Below are positions 24,397-35,808 of a DNA stretch of 64,000 nucleotides, piece after piece; position 1 is the first letter of the stretch, and each line of letters opens with the position of its first letter. The notes under the pieces were generated by a model. That model was not told where the DNA came from and did not search any database. It saw only the letters and a program-made list of their open reading frames with translations. Origin of the DNA: Theobroma cacao (taxonomy: Eukaryota > Streptophyta > Magnoliopsida > Malvales > Malvaceae); contig NC_030852.1 in assembly GCF_000208745.1 (NCBI RefSeq), positions 1,965,337 through 2,029,336 of the forward strand, written 5' to 3'. The position numbers were made by a program, and so were the translations under genes.

Positions 24397-24990
24397 ACCA
24401 TCATTACTGTTATTATGTATTTTTTTATATGTCTAATGTCTTAAGAATTTTATTTAATCTTTTAGATAATTTGTCCACTTTCACCAAAGTTAGGAGGCCG
24501 CGAAATTATAGTCTTTTCTGCACTATATGTGTCGATATGTATATCTTTTTCTCTGGTCATCGGCTTATATCGGTGCCAAAATTCCATTAGCCACTATGTC
24601 GACGCGTTAAGGCCGATAACACGCACATGGCTTCCCATTGCCTGCAATTTTGCTTGGGGATCACAAGTCTACGTCTTTCACCCAACGTATAGCCAAAGTA
24701 AACCCGCCAATCATTCCACTCCAACCCCATCTCTCACGTCGCCGTAGACTTTGTATAGTTTGAGAAAAAATGGTGCTCACCGAAATCAACTCTCTCCCCA
24801 TGTCAAATAATTCTTCACAGCCCACTCCCCCTTCTCTCTTCATGATTGTATATTCTGACAAGTTGCTAAATTTATACTACACAATTTTCTATCATTTCAT
24901 TTTCTAGGAAATATCCTTCATGCTTTGCTTCATCATCCTTTGAATGTTTCTATTTTAGCTTATGCAGAGTTGACTCCTTTTTTTTCTCCT

Positions 24991-24997
24991 TATAAAG
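24991..24997 (+). promoter_or_regulatory. TATA box of PLAC8 gene A
   Basis: TATAAAG lies 82 bp upstream of the start codon at 25079, after a pyrimidine-rich stretch. That spacing would put transcription start near 25020-25025 and give a 5' leader of about 55 nt. It is a prediction from motif and position only. Confidence 0.6.
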
Positions 24998-25078
24998 AAG
25001 CTAGCTTTGTTGTAACGAGTTGTGAACTACCTTCTTGTGCTACCTAGTTTTGGGTTGAAAGAAGAGCGGTGAGAAGGT

Positions 25079-27106
25079 ATGGGAAACCCTGATGCAGACC
25101 ATTCTGCGTACGAGTCTCAACAGATTCAAACGGAATACGAGCTACAGCCTCAGGAATATGAGCCGAACCAGGAAGCTGCACCGATTCCTGATCAATATTT
25201 AGCGGCAACTTATCAGAACAATCAACAGGGGCAGCAGTACCAGGCTCAGCAGATGGGCACAGTTGGAAATGATCCTCAGACCCAGGAACATCAGTTCCAG
25301 CCACAGCAGCAGCCACCACCGGCTCAGCAGCAGCCAGTGCAATACCCCCCACCGCAGCAGCCAGCACCAGCTCAGCAGCAGCCAACACAATATCCCCCAC
25401 AGCAGCAGCCGACACAATACCCTCCACCGCAGCCTAACCAAGCCTATCCTCCGCCCCAGCCGGCACAATACCCACCCCAAAACTTGCAAAACAATCCAAT
25501 GTATCAAAATAGGCCGAACCCGAACCAGCCTGCAGCATATCCACCACAGCCAGTGCAGTACCCGCCCAAGAGCCAGCCAACCAATCAGATGTACTCAAAT
25601 GTAAGCCCAGGGGTGATGCAACCTCAGACCGTCTACGCTCCAAACGCTTCACCACAAGCATTTCCTCAACCTGCTTACCTGCCTCAACAGGGTACGGGTA
25701 TGCCCCTTGCATCACCACATAAACCCGGTGGTCAACCTGCTGCTGTAGCCGGAATCCCAGTTGCTGGAGACGGTTGGAGAAGTGGCCTTTTCCATTTCAT
25801 GGATGATCCAATGAATGGTAAAGCTCCTTCTTTTTCACGTTTCACTATGTTCTGTACATGGGTGCATGCACAGACAAAGAAAAACTACACACGTCGTGGG
25901 GTCGTTGACTCCTTGCACTCTGCTTTTGTTTTCATATTAACAGGCCACAAACATTTGATACTGTAGTATATTTGTCTCACACATTTTTTTTTTTTACTTA
26001 TGGAAGTTATAAAGAAAGGAATTTACTGAATGAGCCAAGAGTTGGCTGCCGAGTCACAATGAGATTATTTGTCTCATTTGAAGCAGTAAAAGTTATTAAT
26101 TCAACTTTAAACATTATATTTATAAATAAATTGATATTTATAAATCGAATCTTTTAATTATCTAATGAATATTTGTCATGTCAATTGTCAAGTAAGAAAA
26201 ATAAATTTAAAAATAACAATATAACGGCAAATACTGTACAAGTTGGTAAAATTATATTAAAATCAAATAAAATAAAAAAATTATAAAAATAAAAATATGT
26301 GTATATATATATGTATAAATAATTTTTTTTATTAAAAATAATTTGTATAGATGCATCACTGAGGATTCGACTAATTTTTATTTATTGTTACTGCTTTCAG
26401 CTCTAGTGACAGCCTTTTTCCCATGCTTGACATTCGGCCAGATCGCTGAAATTGTGGATGATGGCCACACAAGTAAGTAAAGAAGTCTTTTAGCATTCTT
26501 TCCCATGCATCCATTAATATATTTCTGATTCTTTTTTAGAATTTTGAAGTTTTTTTATAACATCCAAATGTTCAATGGTTTTTAATAATAAATAAAATAA
26601 AAGAATTATGAAAAATTGATATGATAAAATACAAGTGAGAATATTAAGCGTTCAAAAAAGGAGTACATATCGTTTTGAGATGTCAATATATATATAGTGT
26701 TTTAAAAAGGGTAGGAAATTTAATTTTCATGCATGGTGTTGGAACAGCTTGTGGAACCAGTGGACTGCTCTATGGTGCGATCGCCTTCTTAATTGGAATG
26801 CCATGCCTATTGTCATGCACCTACCGGACCAAACTAAGAAACAAGTTCGGGCTCCCGGAGGCTCCAGGCCCGGACTGGGTTACTCACTTCCTTTGTGAAT
26901 GGTGTGCTCTTTGCCAAGAGTACAGGGAGCTTCAACATAGAGGCTGGGATCCTTCTATAGGTAAACAACACATGATCAACATTACCATGTACAGAAGAAA
27001 AATTGCATTGGAGAAACAATGTTAAATGGGTTATTAAACATGTTTGGGGGTATTTGTTTTTGTAGGATGGCAAGGAACCAGAACATGCAGCCGGCGCCGG
27101 TCATGA
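25079..27106 (+). CDS. PLAC8 / PLANT CADMIUM RESISTANCE-like protein A
   Basis: Four exons: 25079-25817, 26401-26472, 26748-26960 and 27066-27106, giving 354 residues as read. The N-terminal 230 residues are Gln/Pro/Tyr-rich with repeated PAQQQP and QYPP units, probably disordered. The PLAC8 domain (about 232-343) begins with [11 protein letters not shown] and includes [15 protein letters not shown], a hydrophobic segment ([19 protein letters not shown]), and the typical [20 protein letters not shown]. Family members are small plasma-membrane proteins linked to cadmium, zinc or calcium handling and organ size; the role of this one is not shown. The usual CPC/CCPC motif is FPC here. Exon 4 reads GWQG and then leaves the family frame: one base appears missing from GGAACC, where gene B has GGAAAC. 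Translation therefore stops at 27104-27106 instead of 27136-27138, replacing the Asn/Gln/Met-rich tail. Confidence 0.85.
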
Positions 27107-28899
27107 TGGCACCAATGAACCAAAGAATGATGGCTTGATGATGAGCAATTGATTTTCCCCAATGGTTTTGATTTGTTTGTTCAAGTGTTTTGTGTTTGGA
27201 TTGCCTATATTTTCGAGTCAAATGCTCCCAATTTAATTTCTATCGAGAAAAACAAAATCTCAACAATTATGTCCCGTTGTACTTGCTTTCTCAATGAAAT
27301 TTTATGTTAATGAATCCTTATAAAATTATGATTTGCACATATTAATTTCAGGATTTATGAGATTTGTGTATGTTTTAAATAATATTACATATATAAACAA
27401 GTAAAATTTACAATTAACCATAATGAAACAATTCTCCACGTATATGCATAAGAAATCAATGAAAAAACTAACAAATAAGATATTTAAATAAATTTAACAT
27501 AAATGCAAACCATATCCACACATTGTGCTACTTAAATTTGAAATCTCTTCAAAATTCTAAAATCTCTCTTCGCCAATGAGATAAGATCTAGTTGGTTAAG
27601 GCATTCTACACGGTTAGAAAAGAAAAGTGATGTCGTTATGAATTTAATTTATTTTTCCATTTTGCTATAATTACGAAAAATTGAGGACTCATTTTCGCTG
27701 CCATGTAAGAAATTATTTACTTACATGGAAGCTAAGGTAGCTAAAAAATAAAATAAAATTACACCCGAGTATTTGATTCATTTATTGATATATGATCTCA
27801 TTTTAAAAAAAGTAAAGTTCGAATCTTCTTTCTCCAAATATAAAAACAAAATAAAATTGATGAAAAATATTTTTCAATGTGAATAAAATTTTCTTTCCCT
27901 TTAAAATAGTATTTCATCAGCTTATTATATACATTCCCCAAATCTACCTTCGTTGCCGGCATTTTGATGTGTGTTGAGGGAACTTCATGACAAAAACATA
28001 TTAAGTCTTAGTTTATTTTCTGGATGAGACAAATTAAGAACAGAAGAAAGGAGAATCATAAATGGCAATCGATACATACAAGAAGCGAAAAAGGAAACAA
28101 AATCCAGCCTAGCTCACTCAAATCAAACGAGCCAGCCAAAAAAAATAAAAAAACTAAAGTAAAATTAAGAGGTATTGCCCTAGCAGGATGGAGTATATAT
28201 CCATGCATCAAGAATATATAAGACAGAGAATTGGGTTGAAACAGGAAGCAATCGCCATCATCACCAACACAGGAAAGCAGCCTTGATAAAGTGTTATTGC
28301 ATTGAAATAAATCACCAAGGAAATATGAAGTAATCTTGACAGGAAGGTTTCCACAAAAATCTATCCTGGTAAGCAGCTGATTCTATATTCCTATCCCTTC
28401 TTCCATTTTCATTTTAAAAGCTTGAAAATATTTAGTCTAAATTTAATTGAAAATTTTTTTGTAGTTTTCAATTCTTTGATGTTATTTAATTTGATGAAAT
28501 AGGTTAAAACCTTTGTGCTATTGAAAAGAATTACTTGAAGGTGCCATTTTTTTTTAGATAGGACAGAGTCCATTCTTTATTCAAAAAGCTAGTAATGGAA
28601 GTTAATTTGAGATAGTTTACCAGTAGTAAGAGTTTTATCCTATATCGATTCAATTTGATATTGAATCTTTCAATTACTTCACAAGAACTGTTACATGATC
28701 ATAAATATTAATACTCTTTGGTTGAGTGAAAAGTATTACTCTCTTATAATCCCAAAATGATGTGACTTTTTGTTTGAAAATTTTCATAAATCACAAATGC
28801 CTCCTTGATAGCAATTGGATCCAACACTATTCGAGTCTCCAATCCTAATTGATTTAAAAAATAAAATTTTTAAGGTACTTGTCTCATTACATAGCAATT
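27107..28899. other. 3' untranslated region and intergenic spacer
   Basis: 27107-27138 is the ancestral coding tail of PLAC8 gene A, readable in the next frame to TGA. Beyond about 27310 the sequence is AT-rich with no supportable gene. A short + strand frame at 28024-28221 is Lys/Arg-rich by composition and has no family resemblance. Confidence 0.55.
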
Positions 28900-30394
28900 T
28901 ATTTTTTTGAAAGGTATAATTTTTGTAATAAAGCCATGTACACTGTTGCTGGGGTGGCCAAGAAAACCTTCCCCTGTACACAAACTCAGCAGGGGAGCTA
29001 AAAACTTGCCATCAAAGATAAAATTCAAGGCCTACTTCCAGGTAGCAGAATACCTTCCATCAGTAGGCATATCCCAATATTGGACACACTGTACAACCAA
29101 AAAAATACTTACACCCCATAGAATCATTGAGACCAAAAAGATAACTAAATCCCTTAATAACTCAGATCAGCATAATCATCACAAACAAGCCAGATTAGAT
29201 CAGTCTGTCTTCCAATACCTGATTTAGCAAGGCTGTCAGCCACCTCATTTGCTGATAGGGGAATTTTTCTTGCACACCAATTAGCAATTAAAGGTTTTAG
29301 GCACTTAATTTTCATGGCAGTACCTCTTAACTTCCAGGGCACTTGATGGGGGTTGATGGCCCAAAACACAGCATTTTGGGAGTCACCCTCAAAATAGATT
29401 TTATGGGAATTTGCCCACCTGGAGGCAGTCGCAATCTGAAAGCCTTTCCATACAGTTAGGAACTCCGCGTAATTCGAATTAGTAACTTCTACAGATAAGA
29501 GAACAGCATAAGAATGGTACGTTTCTCATCTCTAGGAACACCCCTTATCCTTGCTTCACCAGGGCATCCATGGACAGCAGCGTCGACATTCAACTAGAGA
29601 CATCCAGGTGGTGGTTCAGTCCATAGATCCTTACTCTGATTTTTCTTTGTTTTCATTGGTTGAACACCTTCATTAGGGAATCTCATGATGTCAAGCATGG
29701 AAGGACTGAGCTTTGACCACTTAGCCTTAACCCACCAAACAAGCCGCATTTTAATCAAGTCAAAAACATTAGCCCTGCTCCATTCTTTACCTTTAAAGAT
29801 AACTTCATTACGTGCCAACCAAATGGACCAAGAGATGGTGTAGAAGGCCGTTCTCATCACCTTATCATTAGACACACTTTTACTCAACTCCACCCAAGAT
29901 TGGAAACATACCATAGGGTCATGATGCAAGACCCATTTAACTCTCCAATAATCACTGCACCAATGTTACAATTTCCAGGTTTCAACATAAGAGAAAAATA
30001 AGTGACCAGTTGTTTCAATACTTGTTTTGCATAAAAGGCAGATGGTAGTTTCTTGCCTAATAATGCCTTTATTCGCTAACTCCTGCTTCATTGGTAATCT
30101 CCCTTTTAAAATTATCCAGCAAAAGGGTTCAACCTTTAGAGGAGCCAAACCCTCCCACAGCTGGCACCCCATGGCAGAGCTGTCATGGTTTTGCATCAGC
30201 ACCAATCGGCAAAAAGATCTCGAGCTGTAATCGCCACTAGCTGTATGCTTCCATATAAGTCTGTCTTGGAAGTCCTTACTTAAAACTCGATCATTAAGCA
30301 TTTGGGGAAAATCATGCCACTATTGTTGTTCCCAGTCAAACACCCGTCTTCTCAGCTCGATTGCCCAAACCCAAATCTGGTCCTTCCATTTCCC
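28900..30394 (-). mobile_element. LINE (L1-type) fragment, 3' part
   Basis: Read on the minus strand. From 30394 leftwards come the end of the reverse-transcriptase region (KWKDQIWVWAIELRRRVFDW), a zinc-binding module (LWEGLAPLKVEPFCWIILKGRLP with later Cys residues), the segment ISWSIWLARNEVIFKGKEW, and an RNase H-like domain (about 29600-29150; traces of FEGDSQNAVFW and ANEVADSLAKSG). Stops and frameshifts interrupt all parts. A short T run at 28902-28908 may be the poly(A) tail. The fragment continues at 38589-38835, beyond the copia insertion. The 5' half, including the endonuclease and most of the polymerase, is missing, as is usual for 5'-truncated LINE copies. Confidence 0.85.
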
Positions 30395-30702
30395 TATTGA
30401 ATATGACAAGACAACTCACCTGTTTATTTGATCAGCTTTATATAGGCTTACAGAGCAAGAAAGTAGATGTTGGTACGTTTTCCTCCTCTAACTCTCACTA
30501 AACTATGACTTTGTAACACTACTCAACTAAATTCATTAACAAATAAAAACAATTTTTAAATTAGTAAAAGACTTAATAACAGTAACTAGATCCACTATCG
30601 TTATGCTAACAAATCAAAGTTAAAAAACAGCAGCAGACTTGGTCACACAAGTCTTAGAATTATCTTTCTAAAACCATCGGGTTGATGTTGTAAATCTTAA
30701 CA
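30395..30702 (-). repeat. 3' LTR of the outer copia element
   Basis: 308 bp. On the + strand it runs from TATTGAATATGAC to AATCTTAACA, preceded by target duplication TTCCC and followed by the C-rich complement of the polypurine tract. Confidence 0.93.
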
Positions 30703-30720
30703 CTCCCCCTCAACACCAGC
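30703..30720 (-). promoter_or_regulatory. Polypurine tract of the outer copia element
   Basis: On the minus strand, GGTGTTGAGGGGGAG directly abuts the TGTTAAG start of the 3' LTR. Confidence 0.8.
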
Positions 30721-31040
30721 TCTCAATATTCTTCTAACCATGCCTAGCTGATGACAAAAGTTTTCAAATTTGCTGACGCTCAAGCCTTTTGTGAACAAAT
30801 CGGCAACTTGATCCTCCGTCTTGATCTGCTTCAACCCAATTTCTTCTTGCAGAACTTTTTCCCTGACAAAAAATATTGCACTTTCACATGTTTAGTTTTT
30901 GCATGGAAAATTAGATTTTCTGCCAAACGAACTGCCGATTGGCTGTCACAGTATGGGGAAATTACATAGTCTATTGGTTGACATAATCCTTTCATCAATT
31001 GTACAAGCCATGTGCTCTCTTAGGCTGCCATTGCTGCTGC

Positions 31041-32320
31041 TCAGTACTCCGCCTCTGTTGTTGACAAAGATACAGTTGGTTGTCTTTTGCTACACCAAGA
31101 AATCACTCCTGACCCAAGCTTAAACACATACCCAGTAGTTGATCGGCGAGTATCATAATCTCCTGCATAGTCAGCATCACAATAACCAACTAGCTTGCAC
31201 TCTTTATCTTTCTTGTACAAAATACCATAGTCAATTGTACCCTTCACATATCTCAGCATTCGTCGAACTGCTTCCATGTGAGGTTTCTTTGGATTTTGCA
31301 TATATTGACTCATCACACCAACTACGTAAGAAATGTCAGATCAAGTCAAAGTTATGTAGATCAGATTACCTACCAATTGCCGATACATTATCACATCTTC
31401 CAAATCTTATCTTCCAAATCTTTTCCCCATGTGCATAAATTTTAACATTTAGTTCTATTGGTGTTGAACTTGGCTTGCATCCGAGCATTCCAACTTCTTC
31501 AGCAAATCTTTGGAATACTTTTGCTGATGGAGAAATATTCCTTCTTGAGTACGATCAACCTCTAGACCAAGAAATTGCTTGGGTTGTCCAAGTTCTTTCA
31601 TCTGGAAATGAACTGATAAATTCTTCTTTATTTGGAGAATTTCTTCTTCACTATCACCAGTTATGATTAGATCATCTACGTATACTAGCACAATAGCTAG
31701 CCTCCCTCCATTGACTTTAACAAACAAACTAGAATCTGCAAGCGTCACCAAATAACCATTTTGAGTCAGAAATTCAGCAATCTTACCATACCAGGCCCTT
31801 GGTGCTTGCTTTAATCCGTGGAGTGCCTTTCGCAGCTTACACACATATTCGGGGTGACCTGGGTTTTGAAAACTCATTGGTTGAATCTTGTAAATCTCCC
31901 GATCCAATTCCCCATGCAAAAACGCGTTCTTCACATCCATTTGCCACAAGTTCCAGTCTTTGTTAGCTGCAAGTGCAAGTAAGACTTGTATGGTTGTAAG
32001 CTTTGCTACTAGACTAAACGTTTCATCATAGTCTAGCCCATGTTGTTGAGTGAACCCACGAGCTACCAGCCGAGCTTCGTACGTCTCGATTGAACCATCT
32101 GTGCGACGCTTTATTTTATAAACCCATTTGCAAGAAACAGGTTCCACATTTCTTGGCTTTGGCACAAGTTCCCAAGTATTATTTTGCTCAAGTGTAGTGA
32201 TTTCTTCTTCCATAGCTCTAGTCAACATAAAATTCCAAGATGCTTCTTCAAACGTTTCAGGTTCTTTTGCATTTACTTCTTCTACTATGGCTGCGTAGGC
32301 ATAATTGGAGTTTGGCTTTC
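31041..32320 (-). pseudogene. Copia reverse transcriptase and RNase H (duplication unit B)
   Basis: The best preserved polymerase part. The longest open segment, 32228-31455, covers [72 protein letters not shown] and the catalytic YVDD motif ([12 protein letters not shown]). After a frame break near 31455 come traces of QLVGNLIYIT. Then an open segment (31316-31041) has [20 protein letters not shown] residues, the RNase H motif [20 protein letters not shown], and [10 protein letters not shown]. The order and motifs are standard for Ty1/copia pol. The frame breaks mean no intact polyprotein. Confidence 0.9.
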
Positions 32321-33181
32321 AGATTTTTGTTGATCTTCTAAGTTGTGGGGTTGATACTTCCATTTCAGTAAGTTCACCTTCTTTGCTTGGTAGCTGATCA
32401 CACCAGTTTATCAAGAATTTCGAGTTGCTCCTTATTCAGCATTACCATTTTCATACGAATTTTCAATTTCATCTGAACTTGACCACATTTGAACAATGTG
32501 AAACTCATCTTTAAATTCATTCGAGTTTGACTCTTTTTCTAAGGACCACCATGAAGACACTTCATCAAATACCACATTTTTGTGATGTGTAACACTTTCT
32601 AGTAGTAGGATCACAAGATTTTCGATCTCTTCTCTGACTGTCATATCCTACAAAAATGCATTTAACAACTTTCTTGTCAATCTTACTACGCAAATGATCT
32701 GATACAAAGACATAGCATACACATCCAAATACTTGAAAATAGTTAACTGTAGGTGTCATATGCCACAATTTCTTAAAGGATGAAAGAAAACTTAACCTTT
32801 GTTGAGGAAGTCTATTGATCACAAAGGCTGTAGTCTTCATTACTTCTGCCCAAAACCTTCCTGGTACGTTTTTTGCATGTAGCATACTTCGACAGACTTC
32901 TACAAGATGTTTATTTCTTCTTTCCGCTATACCATTTTGTTGTGGTGTATTGGCACAAGTATGCTGATGATGTATTCGACATTCTTGTAAGTACTGAGAA
33001 AACTCGCTTGAGCTATATTCTCCCCCGTTGTCAGTGTGCAGGTAAAGAATTTTCTTACCAACTTCTGCTTCAACTGTCTTTTTGAACTCTTGAAATTTTG
33101 AAAAAGTGTCAAATTTTTCTTTCATATATAAAACCCACACATACCTGGAAAAGTCATTAATAAAAGTCACCACATATTTCA
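31776..33181 (-). repeat. Internal copia tandem duplication, unit B
   Basis: The second copy of the integrase-to-polymerase segment, without the nested element, which shows that the duplication preceded that insertion (or that the copy came from an element lacking it). Confidence 0.87.
32321..33181 (-). pseudogene. Copia integrase fragment (duplication unit B)
   Basis: Open from 33194 to 32565 on the minus strand, starting in the middle of the integrase core ([20 protein letters not shown]) and including [14 protein letters not shown] and [20 protein letters not shown], so the second Asp and the Glu of the DDE triad are present. The N-terminal zinc finger and first Asp are missing because the fragment begins at the duplication junction (33181/33182). 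It is nearly the same as unit A at 36602-35941. Confidence 0.88.
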
Positions 33182-33777
33182 GGAATCTTACCATACCAGG
33201 CCCTTGGTGCTTGTTTTAATCCGTAGAGTGCCTTTTGCAACTTACACACATATTCGGGGTGACCTGGGTTTTGAAAACCTATTGGTTGAATCTTGTAAAT
33301 CTCCCGATCCAATTCCCCATGCAAAAACGCGTTCTTCACATCCATTTGCCACAAGTTCCAATCTTTGTTAGTTGCAAGTGCAAGTAAGACTTGTACGGTT
33401 GTAAGCTTTGCTACTAGACTAAACGTTTCATCATAGTCTAGCCCATGTTGTTGAGTGAACCCACGAGTTACCAGTCGAATTTTGTGCCTCTCGATTGAAC
33501 CATCTGTGCTACGCTTTATTTTATAAACCCATTTGCAAGAAACAGGTTCCACATTTCTTGGCTTTGGCACAAGTCTTATTTTGCTCAAGTGTAGTGATTT
33601 CTTCTTCCATAGCTTTAGTCCACATAAAATTCCAATATGCTTCTTCAAACGTTTCAGTTTCTTTTGCATTTACTTTTTCTTCTATGGCTGCGTTAGCATA
33701 ATTGGAGTTTGGCTTTTAGATTTTTGTTGATCTTTTAAGTTGTGGGGTTGATACTTCCATTTCACTAAGTTCACCTT
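33182..33777 (-). pseudogene. Copia reverse transcriptase fragment (duplication unit A)
   Basis: The minus-strand frame 33669-33157 repeats the N-terminal half of the polymerase seen at 32228-31776: [33 protein letters not shown] and [19 protein letters not shown]. It stops at RAWYGKI, before the YVDD motif, and runs straight into integrase sequence. It lacks the active site. Confidence 0.9.
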
Positions 33778-33789
33778 CTTTGTGTTGAA

Positions 33790-34495
33790 GTTTTGTCCTT
33801 GCTCTCCAATCACTGCTTTTAGGAAATGAATTTCTATTCTGCTTACCAAATTGACAGATTTCACAAATATGATCAACAGCTCCAATAATAGGTAATCCAT
33901 CGACTAGATTATTTGAAGCCATAAGCTTTAAGGATCCATAATTGACATGTCCCAATCGCTTATGCCAAAGTACTGCATCATTTGCACAACACTGATAAAC
34001 AGTAAACTCATTTTTCATAAAGTTGATAGGAAAACATTTATTTTTCATAGCAACAGTGATTATTTCAATACCAGTAGGATCATAAATTGTGCATGATTTA
34101 TCTTTGAACCATTGTGAGTACTTATCATCAAGCAATTGTCCAACACTTAATAAGTTTTGGCTCACTTCAGTAGAATATAAAACATTGGAGATTGTTTTAA
34201 TACCTGAAGTTGTTTGGACGCCTACGGTTCCTTTCCTAACAATCTGTATGAAATCACCATTTCCTATCTCAGCCCTCGAACGAAAGCTACTGTCAAGCAT
34301 AATGAAAATCTCCTTATCACTAGTTATATGATTAGAGCAACCACTATCTATCAACCAAACATCATTCCTTATGTGTTTCTCTGTTATCTTAATTATAAAC
34401 AGAGCTTCATCACAATCTTCTTTCTCCTCCACTACAGCAACTTTTTCTTCATTATTATTCGCCTTAGCCTTACAGAATTTCTCAACATGTCCCAT
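33790..34495 (-). pseudogene. Protease and GAG-pre-integrase of the nested copia
   Basis: On the minus strand, the frame starting at MGHVEKFCKAK (end of a zinc knuckle) is followed by the aspartic protease motif WLIDSGCSNHIT with its DSG intact. Then come VLYSTEVSQNLLSVGQLL, the pre-integrase His/Cys segment LWHKRLGHVNYGSLKLM with ICEICQFGKQNRNSFP, and finally SSDWRARTKLQ where the deletion junction falls. Integrase catalytic residues are absent. Confidence 0.88.
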
Positions 34496-35344
34496 CTGAT
34501 TGCAATATCTACATTTGACATTGTGGCGAAACCAACAAAATTTTTCTAAATGGTTACGCTTCTTGCAATATGAACATAGTTAGAATTTGGCTTTACCTTT
34601 TTCTTGTTTTTCATCACTGTTTCTTCAGTCTTTCTCCTTCTTGTCATGGTCATATCTTCTCTGACTGTTACTTACTGCTTTGCCACGGCTTCTAACCATC
34701 AAAGCGCCTTCCACTTGTCCACCATTTCGATTGGAACATCTTTGTTCTTGAGCTTGGAGAGCATTCACTAGTTCAGTAACCGTGAGTTGAGATAGGTCCT
34801 TTGAGTCTTCTAGAGATGAAATCTTGGCCTCAAACTTCTCTGAAAGACTAACCAAGACTTTGTTCACAATTCTCTTCTCGGATAAATCCTCTCCTAGTAG
34901 CCTTAATTGGTTAACGAGCTTCATGATTTTATCAGAATACTCTTTAATTGTCTTATCCTCTTTCATTCTAAGGATCTCAAATTCTCTATGCAAGTTGAGA
35001 GCCTGCATCTGCCGAGTCCTTTCACTCCCATGGAACTCATCCTTCAACCGATCCTAAGCTTCTTTTGGGTTATCACATGTCATGATTCTTGTGAAAATAA
35101 CATCCGATATAGCAGATTGAATGCAAGAGAGTGTTTTATATCTCCTTGCTACTTCCTCGCTATGCTGTTTAAGTTGAGCAATAGTGGGATTAGCATGCCT
35201 CATCATCAGAGGATCACCTCCCACCTCCACCATCTCCCATAAATCAAAAACCCTAAGATAAGCTTTCATTTTCACAGCCCATATCACATAATTTTCTCTT
35301 GTGAATATAGGAGGTGCTATTGCATTAAAGCTAGATGATGCCAT
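34496..35344 (-). pseudogene. gag region of the nested copia
   Basis: Starts MASSSFNAIAPPIFTREN at 35344, continues YVIWAVKMKAYLRVFDLWEM, and, after a break near 35050, MKDEFHGSERTRQMQALNL and LVNQLRLLGEDLSEKRIVNK. This is the usual copia gag helical core (UBN2/DUF4219-like). A stop separates the two open parts, and the knuckle region near 34500-34600 is broken. Confidence 0.88.
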
Positions 35345-35467
35345 GGTAAAGACAATGAGATTTTCAGGTAAAAAGAATGATGATAAATAGGGACTATTTG
35401 AAGAAGGAAAAGAAAAAAAGAAATGATATTGTTTGTGTTACAAGGGTCCCTTAAGATCCTTGATGCA

Positions 35468-35479
35468 GCTTTGATACCA
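35468..35479 (-). promoter_or_regulatory. Primer binding site of the nested copia
   Basis: Minus-strand TGGTATCAAAGC, a tRNA-iMet-type site, directly abuts the 5' LTR end at 35480. Confidence 0.88.
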
Positions 35480-35803
35480 TGTTGAAACTTGGCAAGAAAA
35501 CAAAGAGCAAGAGCAAGTAGAAAAAATAAAAGTTGTCTGTAGAAGAAAGAAGGCTAACACACAACTTCATTCGTAACTTCAACACAGCATTAATACATGA
35601 AGAAGAGAAAACAATTAAAACCGAACTTAACTGTCAGTTCATGGTGCAAACCTACAAACTGAAAAATAATAACTGCCCATGAACTTCACATACATAAAAA
35701 AGAAAACTGCATCAGAGTAGTGGCTATCATGGCCACAAAACAAAAGTAAATTAACTACCAACAACTCTCCAGCAAATCTCCAAGCTTAACGTCAACTTCA
35801 ACA
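35480..35803 (-). repeat. 5' LTR of the nested copia
   Basis: 324 bp. On the + strand it starts TGTTGAA and ends TTCAACA, a perfect 7-bp terminal inverted repeat, next to target duplication CTTTG (35804-35808). Confidence 0.9.
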
Positions 35804-35808
35804 CTTTG

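Larger units (their letters stand above)
22937..24480. other. AT-rich intergenic spacer
   Basis: Strongly AT-rich, with poly-T runs and short chance reading frames. Apart from the 246-bp direct repeat and the N at 24152, I see nothing supportable here. Confidence 0.6.
33783..35803 (-). mobile_element. Second, internally deleted copia nested in the first
   Basis: Minus-strand element of 2021 bp flanked by the target duplication CTTTG (33778-33782 and 35804-35808). It has one full 5' LTR (35480-35803), a primer site, a gag region, and protease with GAG-pre-integrase. It then stops in the integrase segment SSDWRARTKLQ, which is joined directly to the last few bases of a 3' LTR (TGTTGAAG on the + strand). 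Most of integrase, all of reverse transcriptase and RNase H, and nearly all of the 3' LTR are missing. The intact target duplication shows that both termini are genuine element ends. Confidence 0.9.

Noticed and set aside
25199..25507. Antisense Leu/Trp-rich frame opposite PLAC8 gene A
   Set aside because: Mirror of the Gln/Pro repeat coding on the + strand; composition artefact.
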